Assembly (NCBI GenBank): GCA_036873135.1
Contig: JAPTYO010000007.1
Coordinates: 58,328,383-58,392,382, forward strand
DNA from: Clarkia xantiana subsp. parviflora
Taxonomy: Eukaryota; Streptophyta; Magnoliopsida; Myrtales; Onagraceae
Length of the DNA: 64,000 nt
Reading direction: 5' to 3'
Shown: in pieces, positions 1 to 11,216 of the stretch
How the letters are laid out: every line of letters starts with the position of its first letter
Position numbering within the stretch: position 1 is the first letter of the stretch
Made by a program: the position numbers and the translations under genes
Notes under the pieces: generated by a model
Seen by the model: only the letters and a program-made list of their open reading frames with translations
Database searches by the model: none
What the model was told of the DNA's origin: nothing

Positions 1-734
1 TGACCATCCCCATCGCTCATACCCTTAGTCAAACCTAACCGGTTTCCAAACACGTGGTAACTTGGCATTTTTCTTCAACACTTCGCTCATACGCCGGGAA
101 GCGAACATTGAGCCTCACCTTAGGTTTGAGTTCTGAGTCCATGAGAATACTTCGGGTGCCTCTTCATAAGGCTCTCGGGATAAATCACACGCTCGTGGTG
201 AAGAATTTTGCGCCCATCCGAATCGCGAGGATTCTATCTAGCACAACCAAGCATGACCCCATGGTCGAACGTGGCACGCGTATTATGAAGCACGCGTCGA
301 TAGTATACCTGAACATCGTCAGGTAAGAGATATGTCAATGATGCTATCGCAGACTTTCATCTGGCCCATAATGTGTTTAATGACGAACAGAGTTCATAAC
401 CGGCGAAGTGCAAAACTAAGATCATGTCGTGTTACTCCGAAACCAAATGTTCATAACCAACTGGTTCTTAGTCATTCTTGCTTCGGAAGAGGTCCCCTCT
501 CCTACAAGACGACTGTGCCCGTGTGACAAGGCATGGTCCACATTCGACATAATATATGCAGAGGATTACATCCTCCTACGACTAAGTTTATAGACCGTAA
601 AATCCGATGTAACCAAACAATATGACATCGATGAATCATAAAATCAAATTGAAATTCTCTTATTTATCAAAATGTAACTTTCAATTCATCAAGATATTAT
701 CACCGATAAATGCCCACGTCTAAACCCTACGCAA
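1..734 (-). other. 3' noncoding part of copia element A, no gene seen
   Basis: This lies downstream of the RNase H stop on the minus strand. It should be the 3' internal noncoding region of element A. The open frames at 54-326 and 332-526 match no family I recognise and look like chance. No LTR is recognisable here, so the 3' LTR is probably before base 1. Confidence 0.45.
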
Positions 735-1489
735 TCAAAGTAGTTTAACATGCTTTTCAAATGTCTCCCTGCGTAATGGTTTAGTTAGTGGGTCTGCCAT
801 CATATCATCAGTGGGCGAGTATTCTAAAGTGATTATACTATCTTCTACCATAGATTTAGCATAATTATATTTCACATCAATGTATTTAGTCCTACTATGG
901 TACTTTGGATTCTTTACTGCCGCAATTGCTGCTTGACTGTCAGAGAACACATTCACAGGTTTACTCCCAACATCGCCATCAAGCAGCGCAGCAAGAAGCT
1001 TTTTCAGCCAGACCGCTTCCTGTGCATTTTTGGAGAGAGCAACGAATTCCGATTCTATCGTAGATAGCGCGACACATGATTGCTTCTTGCTCGTCCATGA
1101 AATGGCGCCATCAGCAAGGAGAAACACTCCTCCTGTGGTGGACTTACGATCGTCTAGATCGCCACCATGGTCGGCGTCACTGAATCCGGTCAATTCTAAC
1201 TTCCTGCCCTCATATCACAGTACGTAGTCGACAGTACATTTCAGATATGGTATGATCCGCTTTACAGCTTTTAAATGTTGATAGCCAGGGTCTGATTGGA
1301 ATCTTGCTACTAGCCCCATATCGTAACAGATGTCCGGACGAGTGCAAAGCATGGTGTACATGAGACTTTCGACCATGCTTAAATACTCTACACTCCTCAT
1401 CTGTTCACGCTCTTGTTGGTTCTTCTGGCCGTCGCGCTTTGACAACGCGCACCCGAATACTACTGGCGTTTCCACGGGTTTGGTATCCT
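735..1489 (-). pseudogene. copia RT C-terminus and RNase H fragment
   Basis: Two adjoining minus-strand frames. 1475-1215 has the copia RT/RNase H linker, with ESLMYTMLCTRPDICYDMG and a VKRIIPYLK motif. 1193-735 is the RNase H domain, with the acidic residue in FSDADHGGD, the ISWTSKKQS motif, the STIESEFVALS glutamate, a second acidic site FSDSQAA, and the terminal ADPLTKPL motif. The frames are offset, so at least one frameshift lies near 1200-1215. The polyprotein upstream is deleted: at about 1489 the sequence changes abruptly to element leader. This is the decayed pol end of element A. Confidence 0.85.
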
Positions 1490-2102
1490 ATAATTCGGCC
1501 AACATATATACATGTGATTATTGCCAAATATATGTTTAGGGATAAAATATATAGACAATATATATTCTTAATCTTTTTAAGTAACTAAATCCTATCAATA
1601 TATTTTTATGCCTATCTTTTAGCTAAATATATTGATACTTTATATATTTTACTATATAATGTGAATCTTTTCCTTATCTTTCCAATTTATATATATATTG
1701 TCATCTTTAATAAAATTAAAATATGGTAACAAATATATCTATTCTAGGCCGACCGAACTTTTATTTCTTGCACCCTAAGAAATAAATTTTTTTACCTAAT
1801 AATCACTAGGGTTTTCGGCCAAAAACACCAAGAATTGGAAATTTTGTCAAATTTTAAGATAAAAATCCATTATGATCATGAATCCAAATATTGTTCTTGA
1901 TAAAACTCATCTTGTTCTTAAAGATCATGAACATCAAACTTAAATATGAACATGAAATTTTCGGAACCCCTAAAATCCGAAAATTTAAAGTTTTTAAAGA
2001 TTAAAAACACGAATATGTGTTTAAAAATTTCGGTGTTCGTAAAAAATTCAAGAACACTAGTTTATCAAAATCTTGAACTCCTAAACCTGTCTCTGATACC
2101 AC

Positions 2103-2773
2103 TATTGGATTACGGGGACGTAATACTAGGAAACACTAAATTCAAGTAGGTGCTAGTAATCACAAATTACGCAGCGGAAGAATTCTCACATACCTTTAGT
2201 CGATTCCTTTGCCCAAGATGTTGTGGAGGGAGTTCACGATCCACCAGTCGAAACCTCGTGCAAGTTCTTAGAAAGAAGTCCCACAAAGTATAGCTCCACA
2301 ACAAATCCTCTGATCAGTTCTTCGGTGGGGACAGATCCTTGGATTGATTGCTCGAAAGCAATTTTGGCACACCCTTGGTAATGAACAAGGTCCGGCCGAA
2401 TATTGTACTAAGGAGTGAGGGAAATTCACTCCAATTTTACCAAGGTCCGGCCGAATATTGTACTAAGGAGTGAGGGAAATTCACTCCAATTTACTCTTAA
2501 GGAGAGTTATGAATTTTACTGTGAAAATCACAATACACCTCTATATATAGGAGGAATGGAGTGGAAAAAAGTCAACTCCATTCAATGTGGTACTAATATT
2601 CGGCCGGCCACCTCCATGTATATATAAGGGAGGCCCAATTTTGGGCCTCTCATGTCATTAGGGAATTGGGTCAGGCCAAATTACCCTAATGTGACATTTA
2701 CCCAATTGACATAGGTAACATATACATATATTAACAGGCTACCATTTACATGCCCGTACACCTTATGCCAACA
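2103..2773 (-). repeat. 5' LTR of copia element A
   Basis: 671 bp. On the minus strand it begins TGTTGGCATAAGG and ends at a degraded TCCAATA. It is followed by a GTGGTATCAGAGAC primer site (one change from the initiator tRNA-Met type). It aligns by eye with the LTRs at 4276-4875, 15356-15952 and 58320-58892. A TATATATAG box lies near 2541-2549, with a palindrome next to it at 2554-2583. Confidence 0.85.
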
Positions 2774-3583
2774 CTATCCTAGTGCGCATACCATATATTT
2801 AACCAGGGCTCCGCCCCCAACATGCATTATCCAGCTAGTTTGACTCAGTCAAGAAAAAATTTCTAATCATGCATAAATATATGTTGAATAATAAGCAATT
2901 GCAATTCAGCCCACTAATTAATCCAGTCTAAAAAACATGTATCTCTGAGATCCATCCCCATAATCGAAACAAGGCATAAAGGTTATCAACCCTTGAGCAC
3001 TGTGTAGGCCATTTAAGGTTCAAAACATTTGGATTTAAAACTTGACCTCCTTATTTTAATTGACTTGAATTCACTTTTGAAAATTAAGTTCGGTTCAGTC
3101 AATTTCGGTCAGGTTTGGTTAGGTTCGGTCCATAAATTCCGGTTCGGGTCCGGCCGGATGTAAAATCTGGTTCGGTTCAGTCCGGTTTTAATTTTAAAAT
3201 CTGGTTCGGTCTGAACCGGTCCAATAAAATAGGGTTCGGTTCAACACACAAAACCGGTTCGGTTAGATCCACTTAGTTACCCCGGTCCGACCAGACCCGA
3301 TTAGGTCGAACCGATTGAGAAAATCCGGTTTGGTTCGATTCGTCCCGGTCTGACATATTGGACCGGCCCAATAATTAAAACCAAAAGGATTAGGCCGAAA
3401 GGTTTACTTGTGGCCTAAGTAGGGTTTTGAAGTCCATTAAAAATATTTAACTTAGCCACCAAGTAACATTAACTATATAAAATAATTTTCAATATTAAAT
3501 ATATATATATATATATTGGCCAACATCATAACATATATATATTTATTGCCAATATTCTATCTTTAAGATTAAATCAATCAACA

Positions 3584-3585
<2 letters not shown>

Positions 3586-3674
<89 letters not shown>
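3586..3674. repeat. (TA)n(TG)n microsatellite in copia leader
   Basis: An alternating TA tract passes directly into a TG tract. The same compound repeat sits at the equivalent leader position in element G (14683-14764), and related AC/TA tracts occur in F. The repeat is therefore part of the element, not a host locus. Confidence 0.9.
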
Positions 3675-3680
<6 letters not shown>

Positions 3681-4275
3681 TCGGTCATAGCATATAAATA
3701 TATATTTTATTTATTGTCAATATCTTAAATAGGGAAACACATATACTGACAATATATTTTCTCAATCTTTTAGGAAACTAAATCTATCAATAATATCTTT
3801 AGATATATTGACAATTATATACATTTCTATATATTAATGTGAATCTATCATTATGTTTCCAATTATAGATATATTGTTACCTCGAAAAAAAAATTAAAAT
3901 ATGGTAAACAATATAACAATTAATTGCGGCCTAAATTAACTTTCCTGGAGCCTAAGAAATTAAAAAAATTACCATGTAATTTTAGGGTTTGGCCGAAATA
4001 AACACTAAATTCGAAACAAGTGGTCAAATTTCAAGATCAAATTTTAATAAGATCTATAATCCAATTTTCGATTTTGATAAATATCACATTTTTCTTGAAG
4101 ATCATGAACATCAAATTTCCTAAGAACATCATGAAAATTTCGGACCACCTTTAACCCAAAAAAAAAATCGAAAATTTTAAAAACTTTCACATTAAAATTT
4201 TCGGTCCAAAAATTAAGTTTTCAAGAACACCAATTTATCAAAATCATGAAATCCTAACACAGGCTCTGATACCAC

Positions 4276-4875
4276 TGTTAGATTACGGGGAGTAATCACT
4301 ACGGATACTATAAACATGGTACATGCTAGTAATCGAAATTACGCGGCGGAAGATTCGCACATACCTCAACAGTAGTCCGTAGTCCCAAGATCCTTGCAGA
4401 AGGGAGTTCAAGATCCTCCGGTCGACACCCGTAGAGGTTCTTGTGAAGGAAGTCCTACGCGGTATATTCTCCACAGCAAAGCCTCGGATCAATTCTTGTC
4501 AGGGGACGGATCTCCGGAGTGTTTGCTCGAAGACAAATTGGCACACCCTTGGTGTATGTGGTAGGTTCGGCCGAAGTGTGGTGTTTATGGGGAGGAGGGT
4601 TTTTCTCTCTAAAACACTCCAAGGATTAAGGATTAACCTAATAAAACACCTAACACCCCATATATATAAGAGGAGTAAAGTGGACAAAAGTCCATTTCAC
4701 CCCTCACCTATAATTCGGTCGGCCTATGTATAGGGAGACCCATATTTTGGGCCTCTCATGTCAATTGAGATTTGGGTCTGGCCCAATGTCCTAATGTGAC
4801 ATGTGCCCAGTTAACTTAGGTAACATATAGATATAATGGACTTCCATTTACGGCGCCCATCACCATATGCTTACA
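4276..4875 (-). repeat. 5' LTR of copia element B
   Basis: 600 bp, TGTAAGCATATGG...CCGTAATCTAACA on the minus strand. A perfect 12-base initiator-Met primer site follows. It contains a TATATATA box (4660-4668) with a near-palindrome beside it at 4678-4698. Confidence 0.88.
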
Positions 4876-5996
4876 CAAGAGTCTTCTCAAATTATAAAAC
4901 AAAGTTATTATTCATAAGAGTGGAAACAGAAACAACATTTTTACGGATTCAAGGAGCAAAAGGGACATTTTCAAGAAGTATGGTCCTGCCATTGTTCATA
5001 AACAACTTGCAGTCCCCTACTCCTATGACTTCCACTTGTGAGTTGTCGCAAATGTGTATCCTCTTAGAATCCTTCGGCAATCGTCTAAACTTGTCAAATA
5101 ATCCTTTGTCGTTGACTATGTGGTCCGTTGCACCTGAATCAAGAATCCAAGAAGGATTTGAGTCAGTTAACATGATGGTTGAGGAAACTAAAGCTTCCAA
5201 AGCATAACCAACATCGCGTACCTTTTTAGGGTGAGATTTGCTGGACCCTGGCCCATCGCCTATGCGGTATGGGCTGGAGTTCCCGCAGACTATCTCGGAT
5301 TTTAATCTGAGTCTGCCCTGTCTAGGCTTAGTCAATGTTTTATCATCGACAACATGTTGTTTCTTCCCCTTGTTCCTGTTTTTCCGCTTTTTCTGCCCAG
5401 TTTGCCCTGACATCTTTGTATCTTTCGATATTGATGCTAATCGAGCCTCTTCCATCTCGATCAATTTCAGGACATGTGCAAGATCTAGCACGGAACCACT
5501 AATAGTCAATAAAGCCTTGGCTGCTCTCCAAGACCTCGGGAGAATCCCGATGATGGCTTGAATTTTATCCCATTACCCCATCTGACTTTCTTCTTCTAAT
5601 GGTTTTCACATCCGGGGGAGCTCATATACATTTTCAAGTACACTGTTGCTGTTGTTGTTAAGACAATCTTCCATGGTTGGTATAAGTGGGTGCAGTATAA
5701 CTTCTATTCCACTTCCGTGTATAAGGAAGAGTGCGTCTCAGATGTCCTTTGTTATTGGAACATCATTATACTCATCATGGAAGTCCTGAGACATCTCAGA
5801 CAGTAGCATCTCATTTGCTTTCTTTTCATCTTGCTCCTATTGGAAATGGGCGAATGCTAATCCCTTTGTGGGGGCAGCTCATCTTCTTTTGAATGTGGTC
5901 TATAAGACATTGTTCTTCCAGCAGTGTACTAACGTGTTTGCTCCACGAGTCATAGTTCGTCTCAATCAAAAGCTCATTAGCACATGATGAAGCCAT
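4876..5996 (-). pseudogene. copia gag-protease fragment of element G
   Basis: Gag starts at the ATG at 5996 (MASSCANELL...), with the typical copia Gag N-terminus (NYDSWSKHVSTLLEE). The frame then breaks several times between about 5850 and 5510. The open stretch 5509-4949 holds the end of Gag, a Lys/Arg-rich segment (KKRKNRNKGKK), and the protease active site WILDSGATDHI (near 5155-5123). The pre-integrase region (VSVSTLMNNNF) follows in a frame with a stop and is cut at 4876 by the LTR of element B. No intact CX2C zinc knuckle was seen. Multiple lesions make this non-functional. Confidence 0.85.
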
Positions 5997-6869
5997 CTAT
6001 GCTGTAATTCGTTACTAACACATTGATAATCATGCATAAACAGGGAGGCAATAATATTTTGAGAAAGAATTTCATACATCGGATAACTATCAAGATGGAT
6101 TACGACAAATAATGATTCCTCAGCCATCTGAACCAACCGACCGCCACTAAACCGATGAAAGGGGGTTCGTGAAAGAGTTCACATTACCGTCGTCTTCAAT
6201 CTAATAGATCAGTCGCTTAAAAACAGTTTTATTCACAAATTACCGGAACGGGAACTTAGAAATAAGCATAACTTATCTTGGCTTTCCCAAGGCCCTTTTG
6301 TATTTAAAAAATGTTTCGAAGAACTTACGCATGCATATATAATTCTACTTCACAAGTAAATCATCATAGTAAGACAAATTCATCAACCAAACCACACATC
6401 ATGCATACGCGTCATGCGTTTAATGTTCCAAGGAACTCATGCTAGCATATTATAATTCTACTTTCCAAGTAAACTATCACATGCAGCTACATCCTCAACA
6501 TTCAAGCATACACGTCATACATGGAAACTTCCGCATCAAACATGCATATTTGGCGACTAGATTTTGTTTTTTTTTTTAAAAAAAAAAATTTAACATATTA
6601 GTGGCTGACTTACAGTTCATGCTTACAATTAATCATGCGTGTTTCTAGACATGAATCCTAGGCATTCGCAACCATAACATCATGTCTGTCCTAGTGCGCA
6701 AACCATATATTTAACCAGGGCTCTGCCCCCAACATCCAGCTAGCTTGACTTAGTCAAGACAACAATTCTAATAAATATATTTGAAGAAAAGTAAATAATT
6801 GCAATTCAGCCCACTAGTTAATCCAGTCCATAAGCCATGCATTTCCAAGATCCATCCCCATAATCGAAA
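5997..6869 (-). other. copia leader, gag-proximal part (element G)
   Basis: Untranslated leader between primer site and gag. It contains a block at 6130-6205, with CCTTTCATCGG-type sequence and TGTGAACTCTTTCACG, that recurs in H at 60765-60835 just before its gag. No coding capacity seen. Confidence 0.7.
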
Positions 6870-6874
6870 CTAAG

Positions 6875-7766
6875 TGTTGGGTCCTGGATGAACTGGGTCG
6901 TGGAGACGCGTTTGTCTGAATGGTTAAGTGGGTTTTCGGGCTGTAACCCTTCGTCTGAAAGAGGTTTTTGCCTTGTGCCACTGACGAGTGTTCGTTTTTA
7001 ACGCTGAGTCTCGGAAAGGTCTGTGTCTCGAAAGGCGGTTGCGTCTCAAGAGGTGTCTGTGTCTCAAAAGGCGGTTGTGTCTCAAGAGGCGTCTGTGTCC
7101 CAAAAGGCGGTTGTGTCTCGGGAGAGCGGATGTGTCTCAGGAAAGCAGATGGCAGTCTGTACACACGCCTGAACGTCTGGAGCGCCGGTTCCTGCACGAA
7201 GGGCCAGTACTAGCACGGAGAGGGGGGGTGGTGCTAGTGGAGCCCTCTCCGATGCTTAAGTCACTATAGGGGTAAAAAGGTAATTCTAGAGAGAGAAAGT
7301 ATTTCTAGAGAGAAGTCAGAGCTCAAAATACCAAAGTTGGGCAAATGAGAGGATGTGTGAAAATGGGTGGCCAAGGCCTCCTATTTATAGGCTTCCTTGG
7401 GACCGGAACCGGTTTTAAAGCGGTTTGATGACGGTTCAAAAGCAAGCGGTAACCGTTATCAATATTGGCAATGCGCGAACTTGACTTTTCTACACGTAAC
7501 GGTAATCGCGTAATCGGTAATCGCGCAATACCCGTAGTGCAATCCGGACCTCGTCGAATTTGGGCAATTCGGCGAGGTCCGGATTGCCGCGCAATCCGCA
7601 CGTCCGGATTGCTTTGCGTAATCCGGAGGTCCGGTCCGGACGTGCGTAACGCGCTTCCGGACCGTTTTGACCCTTTGGGAGACGTTTTTCAAGTCGAGAT
7701 GTAATTTTGACGTGTTTACGAGGCCCGAAATATAAATACGAACTCGAATTGGGCACATATCCATCA
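6875..7766 (-). repeat. 3' LTR of NA1
   Basis: 892 bp, TGATGGATATGTG...ACCCAACA on the minus strand. It carries a CTATAAATAG TATA box (7381-7390). Compared with the other LTR it has about 79 extra bases around 7545-7623, bounded by repeats of AATCCGGA, so the partner has probably lost that segment. Confidence 0.93.
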
Positions 7767-8460
7767 CTTGCCCCCGAGTCAAGTAACGGTTTAAAACCTT
7801 TCTTGACTCTATTTTAAGTTAGGATACGCGTCCAATTTGAGTTTGACGCTAACCTTCCGGTTTTGATTGTTGGTTGGACATAGAAGTCTTGATTTCGTCC
7901 GTCATTTGATTTTCCGACCGAATGACATTATTTCCTGTCATCACGGTTAGTGCAATAGAGAATGCGTATATATAGCGTGCAAACATGATTACCGTTAGGG
8001 ACATAAGCTATTAGTAATATGTCATGCGGACATGCTTTTATCAATGGTGCATACACAAGTAACGGTCATGGCAAGAACGTAATTACGTGATGCAAGAAAT
8101 ATAATCTGTATACTTCTAAAACGACTTAGTGATTATCAAATCATGAATCATGCGATATGAAAACATACGTGTAGAAAGACGTGTTTGATACGTGCAATAC
8201 CAAAATAATCATGTATGTAGGAATAAATACTTAAAAGAGGGCGGAGTATACCGTAGGCACTTAGGTGTGGGTGTAAGTGCATTACTCCTTTGATCCTTAT
8301 TGTCAAGGAATCTCTTGGAAGTAGTCGTTTGTTGCCTTGATGCCTTAGAGAAATACTTTCTTAAGTGTTGTCGTGTTTGCTCTTTGCGGTTCGTCACATT
8401 AGTCGCACCGCTTGCATGATAGCTTCTTGGGACGTTGGCCACTTTTGTTGCACGTATCCA
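7767..8460. other. NA1 3' internal noncoding region
   Basis: The polypurine tract of NA1 (7767-7783, read on the minus strand) is followed by AT-rich sequence with no coding features recognised. Short frames here are LTR or repeat shadows. Confidence 0.6.
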
Positions 8461-8593
8461 TTTTGCTATGCGCGTTGACTTTGCTATGTGCGTTGACTTT
8501 GCTATGCGCGTTGACTTTGCTATGCGCGTTGACTTTTGCTATGCGCGTTGACTTTTGCTATGCGTGTTGACTTTTGCTATGCGCGTTGACTTT
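8461..8593. repeat. Short tandem repeat, unit about 19-20 bp
   Basis: About seven copies of a unit read as TTGCTATGCGCGTTGACTT with small length changes. Lies in the 3' internal region of NA1. Function unknown. Confidence 0.93.
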
Positions 8594-8789
8594 AATGGTT
8601 GTATGTTGGTAATGATAGCTTAGGCGATGTATTGTTGAGTATCATGTATAGACCGTCGGTCGTTGCCTGCAAACATGTTAAAACACTTAGAAAATATTTA
8701 AACGATATCTAATGCCTATTACCATAGATGTTGTCGTATGAGCTTTGTCGATGAGCGTCATAGGTGTGCTTAGAAGGCATAGCTACTTG

Positions 8790-9096
8790 TTGTATGAATT
8801 CCATCTTTGTCGACATGCATGTACGTACATGGAAACACTTAGAAAATATTTTCTCCTTGTCGACATGCATCCTTGTCGACATGTATGTACGTACATGGAA
8901 ACACTTAGAAAATATTTTCTCGTTGTCGACATGCATCATTATCGACATGTATGTACGTCCATGGAAACACTTAGAAAATATTTTCTCCTTGTCGAGATGC
9001 ATCCTTGTCGACATGTATGTACGTACATGGAAACACTTAGAAAATATTTTCTCCTTATCGACATGCATCCTTGTCGACATGTATGTACATACACTA
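8790..9096. repeat. Tandem repeat, unit about 66 bp, with palindromes
   Basis: About 4.5 copies. Each unit has a GTCGACATGCATCCTTGTCGAC inverted pair, an ATGTACGTACAT palindrome, and an ACTTAGAAAATATTTTCT block. The same unit, inverted, makes the array at 47170-47725 in element C. Here it lies about 470 bp upstream of the plus-strand antisense-gene ATG at 9562. Confidence 0.93.
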
Positions 9097-9561
9097 TGTG
9101 TGCGTATTTGCCCCTGCACTTAGAATCTTTTCACCATCCCTGGCTATGTATGCTGTATCCGTATGCTTGATGCGAACACAGGTTATATGCCAACTCCTGA
9201 TAATATGCTGACACGTGGTTGTATGCTGACAGCTTGCAATATGCTGACTGTCATCCTGAGCAAAGTACTTAGAAATATTCTGCCATTGTAATCTTGTATG
9301 CTGCGAGTATGAGCTCAGTGTTGTTATGCAAGGTTAATGTGTTGAAGAGGTTGCCCTCCTTGCGTGATGCTTGTTACTTGTTGTACGAGGACTAACAAGT
9401 CTTGTACGTACATTGTTGTTTCACATGGAGCGTTTGTTGCATAAATGCTTGCATAAGTGTTGGTGCATGTTTACGCACTGACCGGATTGTTGGTAGCATT
9501 TTCCAGGATATCAGATCTTGTTGTCCTCTTGTCAGAATTAGTCTTCCCACGGTTGTTACCA

Positions 9562-9971
9562 TGAGTAAGTCCACTATCTCCATCTTGATGGGAAAAAGCT
9601 TGTCTTTGCAGACAGCTGATGTGTACAGAAATCCATTTGTTGGGAGAAATGTCCATACAAGTGCCCCCGCTACTCTGAAGTCTTCGTACATGGTCGTGAT
9701 AAAAGGCTTGTGAGTAAGACGTCTCATTGTATCTTCTTTGAACTTGTTAATTTTCCAAGTTTTTGCTGGCTGCAGCTTCTGTTTTTAGCATAATCTTCGA
9801 AAGATCCGACGCAGGGGCGCGTTCCTCGAGCGATTCTTAGTTCTTTATGCCGAGCATGACCGTGCTAATTCCTTCTTGTGATAAAGGAAATAGAGTTGAG
9901 GGTTGTGCAGTGGTGTTTTCTGCCCCCCGGTCGAGGTACCGGCCCAAGGAGGAGCGTTACTCCTACTGAGG
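9562..9971 (+). pseudogene. Remnant of the Tat-element antisense gene (in NA1)
   Basis: Antisense to NA1's own gag. ATGAGTAAGTCC at 9562 matches the start ATGAGTAAGTCT of the antisense gene in C (46832). It then runs directly into the segment GKSLSLQTAD, which in C (GKSSSLQTAN) lies about 700 bp downstream, so the N-terminal domain is deleted here. A donor-like gtaagac follows at 9714 and a TTTTTAG acceptor at about 9789. The next exon-like stretch (9790-9971) matches C's Lys/Arg/Pro-rich exon (SCDKG then APRS.Y) and ends at TGAG/gtaagt. Stops are present in the exons. Clearly degenerate. Confidence 0.7.
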
Positions 9972-11216
9972 TAAGTATTTGTTGATTGCTGATTTTGATG
10001 CCCGTATTGCTGATTGTCGCCCTTATGTTGAAGAGCTATGTTGTGCTAAATGTTGAAACAATCATTCTTGTCGTGTCTTTTGTGTGGATGACGACATTGC
10101 ATTTGATGTTGACATTGTGAACTCTTTGCCATAAGTCCTTAGAGATGATGTTAACTCTTGGTTGCTGTCAGGCTGTCTGCTTCCAGCATGTTGAACCCTT
10201 TGTGAATGGGTTGATGTTGATAATTCTTTGTTCATGCCTTTGCTTGCATGATATTTTGTCACCTGGACCTGTTTTCAATAATAATCATGTGATAACTTGT
10301 TAGTAATATTTCATACATTTATCTATATCGTCCATATGCTTTGGACTTGGAAGATGGGGTAGATATCCTGAACATGATGTCCGTAGTTGTGATTGTATGT
10401 CGCTCATTGTTGAGTGTTATGATCGCCCTTCTTGGTTAGATTCCAAGGCATGGCAAGATGGATAGAGCATAGGATGTTGCGACTTGCGCATTGTAGGTTT
10501 TTGTTTGATGTGGATGACTAGTAATCATAGATGTAGTCTCCGCAGGCGTGACCATTAGCCACTTCTTGATTGATGATTTGAGACGCTCCCCTGATTGCTT
10601 GCATGATACAGTATGCATGTTACCCTTCTTTCCTGAATAGCTTGCCGCTATATATGTTGCAACCTGCCAAGTATTTTCCGTATAGCAATATTTCTTATCA
10701 AGTAGTGTATTTGAAAGGTGTTATCTTGGCTAAGCAAGATACTAGTTTATACCGTCTCTTAGTTCCACTCTAAGGCGACGTTGTACAAGACTCGACTTGT
10801 AAATTTTATGAGTTTTAAACAGGGTGCGCACCTGCCAGCGTGTATCAACCTGCGTTGGGGAAGCATAAGTAAAAACATCTTGGTTTTTGAAGAAGTATTT
10901 TGTGAATCTAAAAAGCTTGTTGATAAAATATTTTGGTATTGAATGTGATACACACAAAAAACCGTGTTGATAAAATATTTGGAAAGGTGTTTGATACATA
11001 AAATATTTGATAAAATATTTGACAAAATATTTGACAAAATATTTGGTAAAATATTTGTGATACATGATTCCTGCGTCCAGGGACCATGTAACACTTTTTT
11101 GCAAATATGAATTGTGATGCATGTTTTCTGCGTCCAGGAACCATACAACACGGTTTGAAAATCTGTAGTACGGAATTGTCATCTAACAAGAGGACTTTGG
11201 CCGTATAAAGTGAACC
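9972..11216. other. NA1 internal region shared with C, noncoding
   Basis: This includes blocks nearly identical, in inverse orientation, to C 34850-35190 (for example the GTTGAGTGTTATGAGCGCCC and TTAGTTCCACTCTAAGGCG neighbourhoods), so NA1 and C share this 3' internal sequence. At 10985-11060 are about five 16-bp AAAATATTTGACAAAATATTTG-type repeats. At 11065-11160 is a doubled 57-bp unit containing CTGCGTCCAGG. No gene seen. Confidence 0.6.

Larger units (their letters stand above)
1..2773 (-). mobile_element. Ty1/copia element A (internally deleted, runs off window start)
   Basis: Reading on the minus strand, the element has its 5' LTR (2773 to 2103), an initiator-Met type primer site (2101 to 2090), a short stretch of leader (to about 1490), then jumps directly into the end of reverse transcriptase and RNase H (1489 to 735). 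Gag, protease, integrase and most RT are missing, so it is an internal deletion derivative. It is inserted in the leader of element B. The 5 bases next to its LTR (ctatc, 2774-2778) should be the target duplication, but the other end lies outside the window. Same family as B, G, F and H. Confidence 0.75.
2774..4875 (-). mobile_element. Ty1/copia element B (LTR and leader only in window)
   Basis: On the minus strand: 5' LTR 4875-4276, primer site 4274-4263 (TGGTATCAGAGC), then about 1.5 kb of untranslated leader down to 2774, where element A interrupts it. The rest of B should lie beyond A, outside the window. B itself interrupts element G in the pre-integrase region; caaga at 4876-4880 is the expected target duplication. 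The leader is rich in degenerate CCGGTTCGG words (3085-3370) and holds a long TA/TG microsatellite. Confidence 0.75.

Noticed and set aside
54..526. Two open frames of 90 and 64 codons at the left edge
   Set aside because: No recognisable motif; they lie in what should be 3' noncoding sequence of copia A.
8790..9096. Possible CRISPR array (regular repeats)
   Set aside because: Units are contiguous tandem repeats without unique spacers, in a plant retrotransposon.
8709..9170. Overlapping open frames on both strands with repeated ETLRKYF or KIFSKCFHV peptides
   Set aside because: The 66-bp repeat unit is a multiple of three, so any open frame stays open across the array; these are repeat shadows, not genes.
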